Positions 62,104-64,000 of a stretch of DNA of 64,000 nucleotides are shown piece by piece. The number at the start of each line of letters is the position of its first letter. Positions within the stretch are counted from its first letter, which is position 1. This stretch comes from an uncultured bacterium. Lineage in GTDB: Bacteria > Verrucomicrobiota > Kiritimatiellia > CAIKKV01 > CALHGX01. The translations under genes were made by a program, and so were the position numbers. The notes below the pieces were generated by a model. It was not told the DNA's origin. It made no database searches and saw nothing but the letters and a program-made list of their open reading frames with translations. The stretch covers positions 1-64,000 of the forward strand of contig CALHGX010000021.1 of assembly GCA_938031185.1 (NCBI GenBank). The letters run 5' to 3'.

Positions 62104-63314
62104 CCATTACGGCTGACATCGCCCAGAAGTATCGCCAACACATTATGCCCACTTACGCTTATAGCGGCCTCGTACTGACACGCGGAAAAGGGGCCCGCGT
62201 CTGGGACGCGGATGGCAAGGTTTATCTCGATTTTCAGACAGGGATCGCCGTCGTCGGATTGGGCCACTGCCACCCGGAGGTGACGCGAGCCGTCCAGGAG
62301 CAGGCAGCGCGGCTTGTCCACGTTTCCAATCTGCACTACAACGAAAATCAGGCGCTGCTTGCCGAAAAACTGGCTGGCCTCTTTTCCGGCGGCAAGTGCT
62401 TCTTCTGCAACTCCGGCGCCGAGGCGAACGAAGCCATGATCAAACTGGCCCGGCTGCGCGGCCAGGGGCAAGGCCGTTTCGAAATCATTTCGCTCACTCA
62501 GTCCTTCCACGGCCGCACGCTCGCGGCGCTCGCGGCCACGGGCCAAACAAAGTATCAGACCGGTTTTGAGCCGATGCCCGAAGGCTTCCGGCACGCCACA
62601 TTCAACGATCTGGAATCGGTGCGCGCCGCGGTAACGGACAAGACCTCCGCCATTCTCGTGGAAGCCGTGCAGGGCGAAGGCGGCGTGGTGCCCGGACAGC
62701 AGGATTTCCTGCGCGGCCTGCGGGCGCTCTGCGACGAACGGGATCTGCTCCTGCTCTGCGACGAGGTGCAATGCGGCATGGGCCGCACAGGGCGCTGGTT
62801 CGGCTTTGAACATGCCGACATCCGGCCCGATGCCTTCTCCCTCGCCAAAGCGCTCGGCAACGGCTATCCGATCGGCGCCGTTGTGGCGGGGCCCCGCGCG
62901 GCCGATGTGTTCCAGCCCGGCAAGCACGCCAGCACCTTTGGCGGGTCGCCGCTCGCCTGCGCGGCGGCACTCGCTGTGCTGCGGGTCATCGAGGCGGAAG
63001 GCCTCGTGGCGCGCGCGGCTGAGATTGGCGCCCGTTTTCAGGAACGCCTGCGCAGCATGGTTGGCCGTTATGAGCATGTGCGCGAAGTGCGCGGCCTCGG
63101 GCTTATGGTCGGGCTCGTGCTCGATCAGCCCGCTCGGCCGTTGACCGACCGCCTGGCCGAAATGGGGCTTCTGGCCATCCCGACCGCCGAGTCGGTCATT
63201 CGCTTTCTGCCCCCCTTGACCGTGAAAGACGGGGAATTGGACGAGGCGCTGGACATCATCGAAGACGCGGTGGCCGAACATCACGGCGCGCCGCGCGAGG
63301 AGGCAACGCCATGA
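62100..63314 (+). CDS. argD: Acetylornithine aminotransferase
   Basis: YLDFQTGIAVVGLGHCHPEV...FFCNSGAEANEAMIKLAR...QSFHGRTLAALAATGQ...LLCDEVQCGMGRTG. ATGA overlap with argB. Confidence 0.95.
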   Translation: MTITADIAQKYRQHIMPTYAYSGLVLTRGKGARVWDADGKVYLDFQTGIAVVGLGHCHPEVTRAVQEQAARLVHVSNLHYNENQALLAEKLAGLFSGGKCFFCNSGAEANEAMIKLARLRGQGQGRFEIISLTQSFHGRTLAALAATGQTKYQTGFEPMPEGFRHATFNDLESVRAAVTDKTSAILVEAVQGEGGVVPGQQDFLRGLRALCDERDLLLLCDEVQCGMGRTGRWFGFEHADIRPDAFSLAKALGNGYPIGAVVAGPRAADVFQPGKHASTFGGSPLACAAALAVLRVIEAEGLVARAAEIGARFQERLRSMVGRYEHVREVRGLGLMVGLVLDQPARPLTDRLAEMGLLAIPTAESVIRFLPPLTVKDGELDEALDIIEDAVAEHHGAPREEATP

Positions 63315-64000
63315 CCTTGGACGATCTGCGAGAACAACACGTCGGCTTGTGCGTTTCCGGCGGCCTTGATAGCCGCACCATTACGCGGAAGCTGGTGGAC
63401 CTCGGCATACGGGTCACCTGTTTCACCGCCGACCTCGGTCAACCCGACGAGGAAGACATTCAGAATATTCGCGCCAAGATGGCCCCGTGCGGCGCGGAAA
63501 CGGTGATCGTGGATCTGCGCCGTGAGATGGCCGAGGCCTGTTTTGAAGTGCTGCAAGCCCAGGCGATGTATGACGGGGGCTACTGGAACTCCACCGGTAT
63601 CGCTCGCGCAGTGACGGTTCGAGGCCTGCTTCCGGAAATGCGACGCCGGGGCTGCACGGTGCTGGGACACGGCGCCACGGGTCGCGGCAACGACCAGATG
63701 CGGTTTGAGCGCTACACCAATGTGCTGGCCCCCGACATGAAAGTTTATGCCCCATGGCGTGACCCAGCCCTGCTGAAAGAGTTCCCGGGCCGCAAACAGA
63801 TGGCGGAGTTTCTTTCCGCCCGGGGCATTCCCGCCCCCACGGGCGGACAAAAACGCTACTCGACAGACGCCAATCTGGCCGGCCTCTCGCACGAAGCGGA
63901 AGACCTTGAGAGCCTAGAGACCCCTTGCACCATTGTGAAGCCCACGATGGGGGTTTGGCCTCAGGACGCGCCGGATCGCGTCGAGGCGTGCACGGTGCGT
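63311..64000 (+). CDS. argG: Argininosuccinate synthase, truncated by window end
   Basis: MTLDDLREQHVGLCVSGGLDSRTITRKLVDLGIRVTCFTADLGQ...GCTVLGHGATGRGNDQMRFE...APWRDP; ATGA overlap with argD. Confidence 0.92.
   Translation, partial: MTLDDLREQHVGLCVSGGLDSRTITRKLVDLGIRVTCFTADLGQPDEEDIQNIRAKMAPCGAETVIVDLRREMAEACFEVLQAQAMYDGGYWNSTGIARAVTVRGLLPEMRRRGCTVLGHGATGRGNDQMRFERYTNVLAPDMKVYAPWRDPALLKEFPGRKQMAEFLSARGIPAPTGGQKRYSTDANLAGLSHEAEDLESLETPCTIVKPTMGVWPQDAPDRVEACTVR

Noticed and set aside
60655-63284. Minus-strand ORFs antisense to argJ/argB/argD (463 and 421 aa)
   Set aside because: Sense strand has all enzyme motifs.

Overview
GC-rich bacterial chromosome window. The PEP-CTERM protein, the PVC-like EF-Tu and the gene order suggest the Verrucomicrobiota/Kiritimatiellota side of the PVC group (inference). 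Four parts are visible. (1) 1-8.7 kb, accessory: a frameshifted secreted-protein gene at the left edge, a PEP-CTERM protein, AAA-ATPase and IS remnants, a lone Ser/Thr kinase, a radical SAM protein, ferredoxin, MurJ and bacteriohemerythrin. (2) 8.7-15 kb, metabolic: a CoaB-HD fusion, a divergent thymidylate-synthase-family protein, tRNA-Arg, a HAD hydrolase, and two PaaK-type ligases flanking an ACT protein. (3) 15.4-47 kb: one merged minus-strand superoperon running tRNA-Ala, tRNA-Thr, tuf, rpmG, tRNA-Trp, secE-nusG-rplKAJL-rpoBC-rpsLG-fusA-S10/spc/alpha to rplQ. It has no rpmD or infA in their usual places. An unrelated, probably exported protein gene sits between rpsS and rplV. (4) 47-64 kb, plus strand: a GT2 glycosyltransferase, DUF503, an orphan protein (minus), a LysM lipoprotein (minus), a GspG-H-I-J-K-L-M-D-like pseudopilus/secretin operon, rplM-rpsI, and argJ-argB-argD-argG (truncated at the window end). 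The best leads are the insertion in the S10 operon (27349-27819), the CoaB-HD fusion next to a ThyA-like gene, the promoter nested in a terminator hairpin before rpsL, and the incomplete T2SS-like operon. No CRISPR array or rRNA was found. All family names come from recognising motifs by eye; no searches were run.
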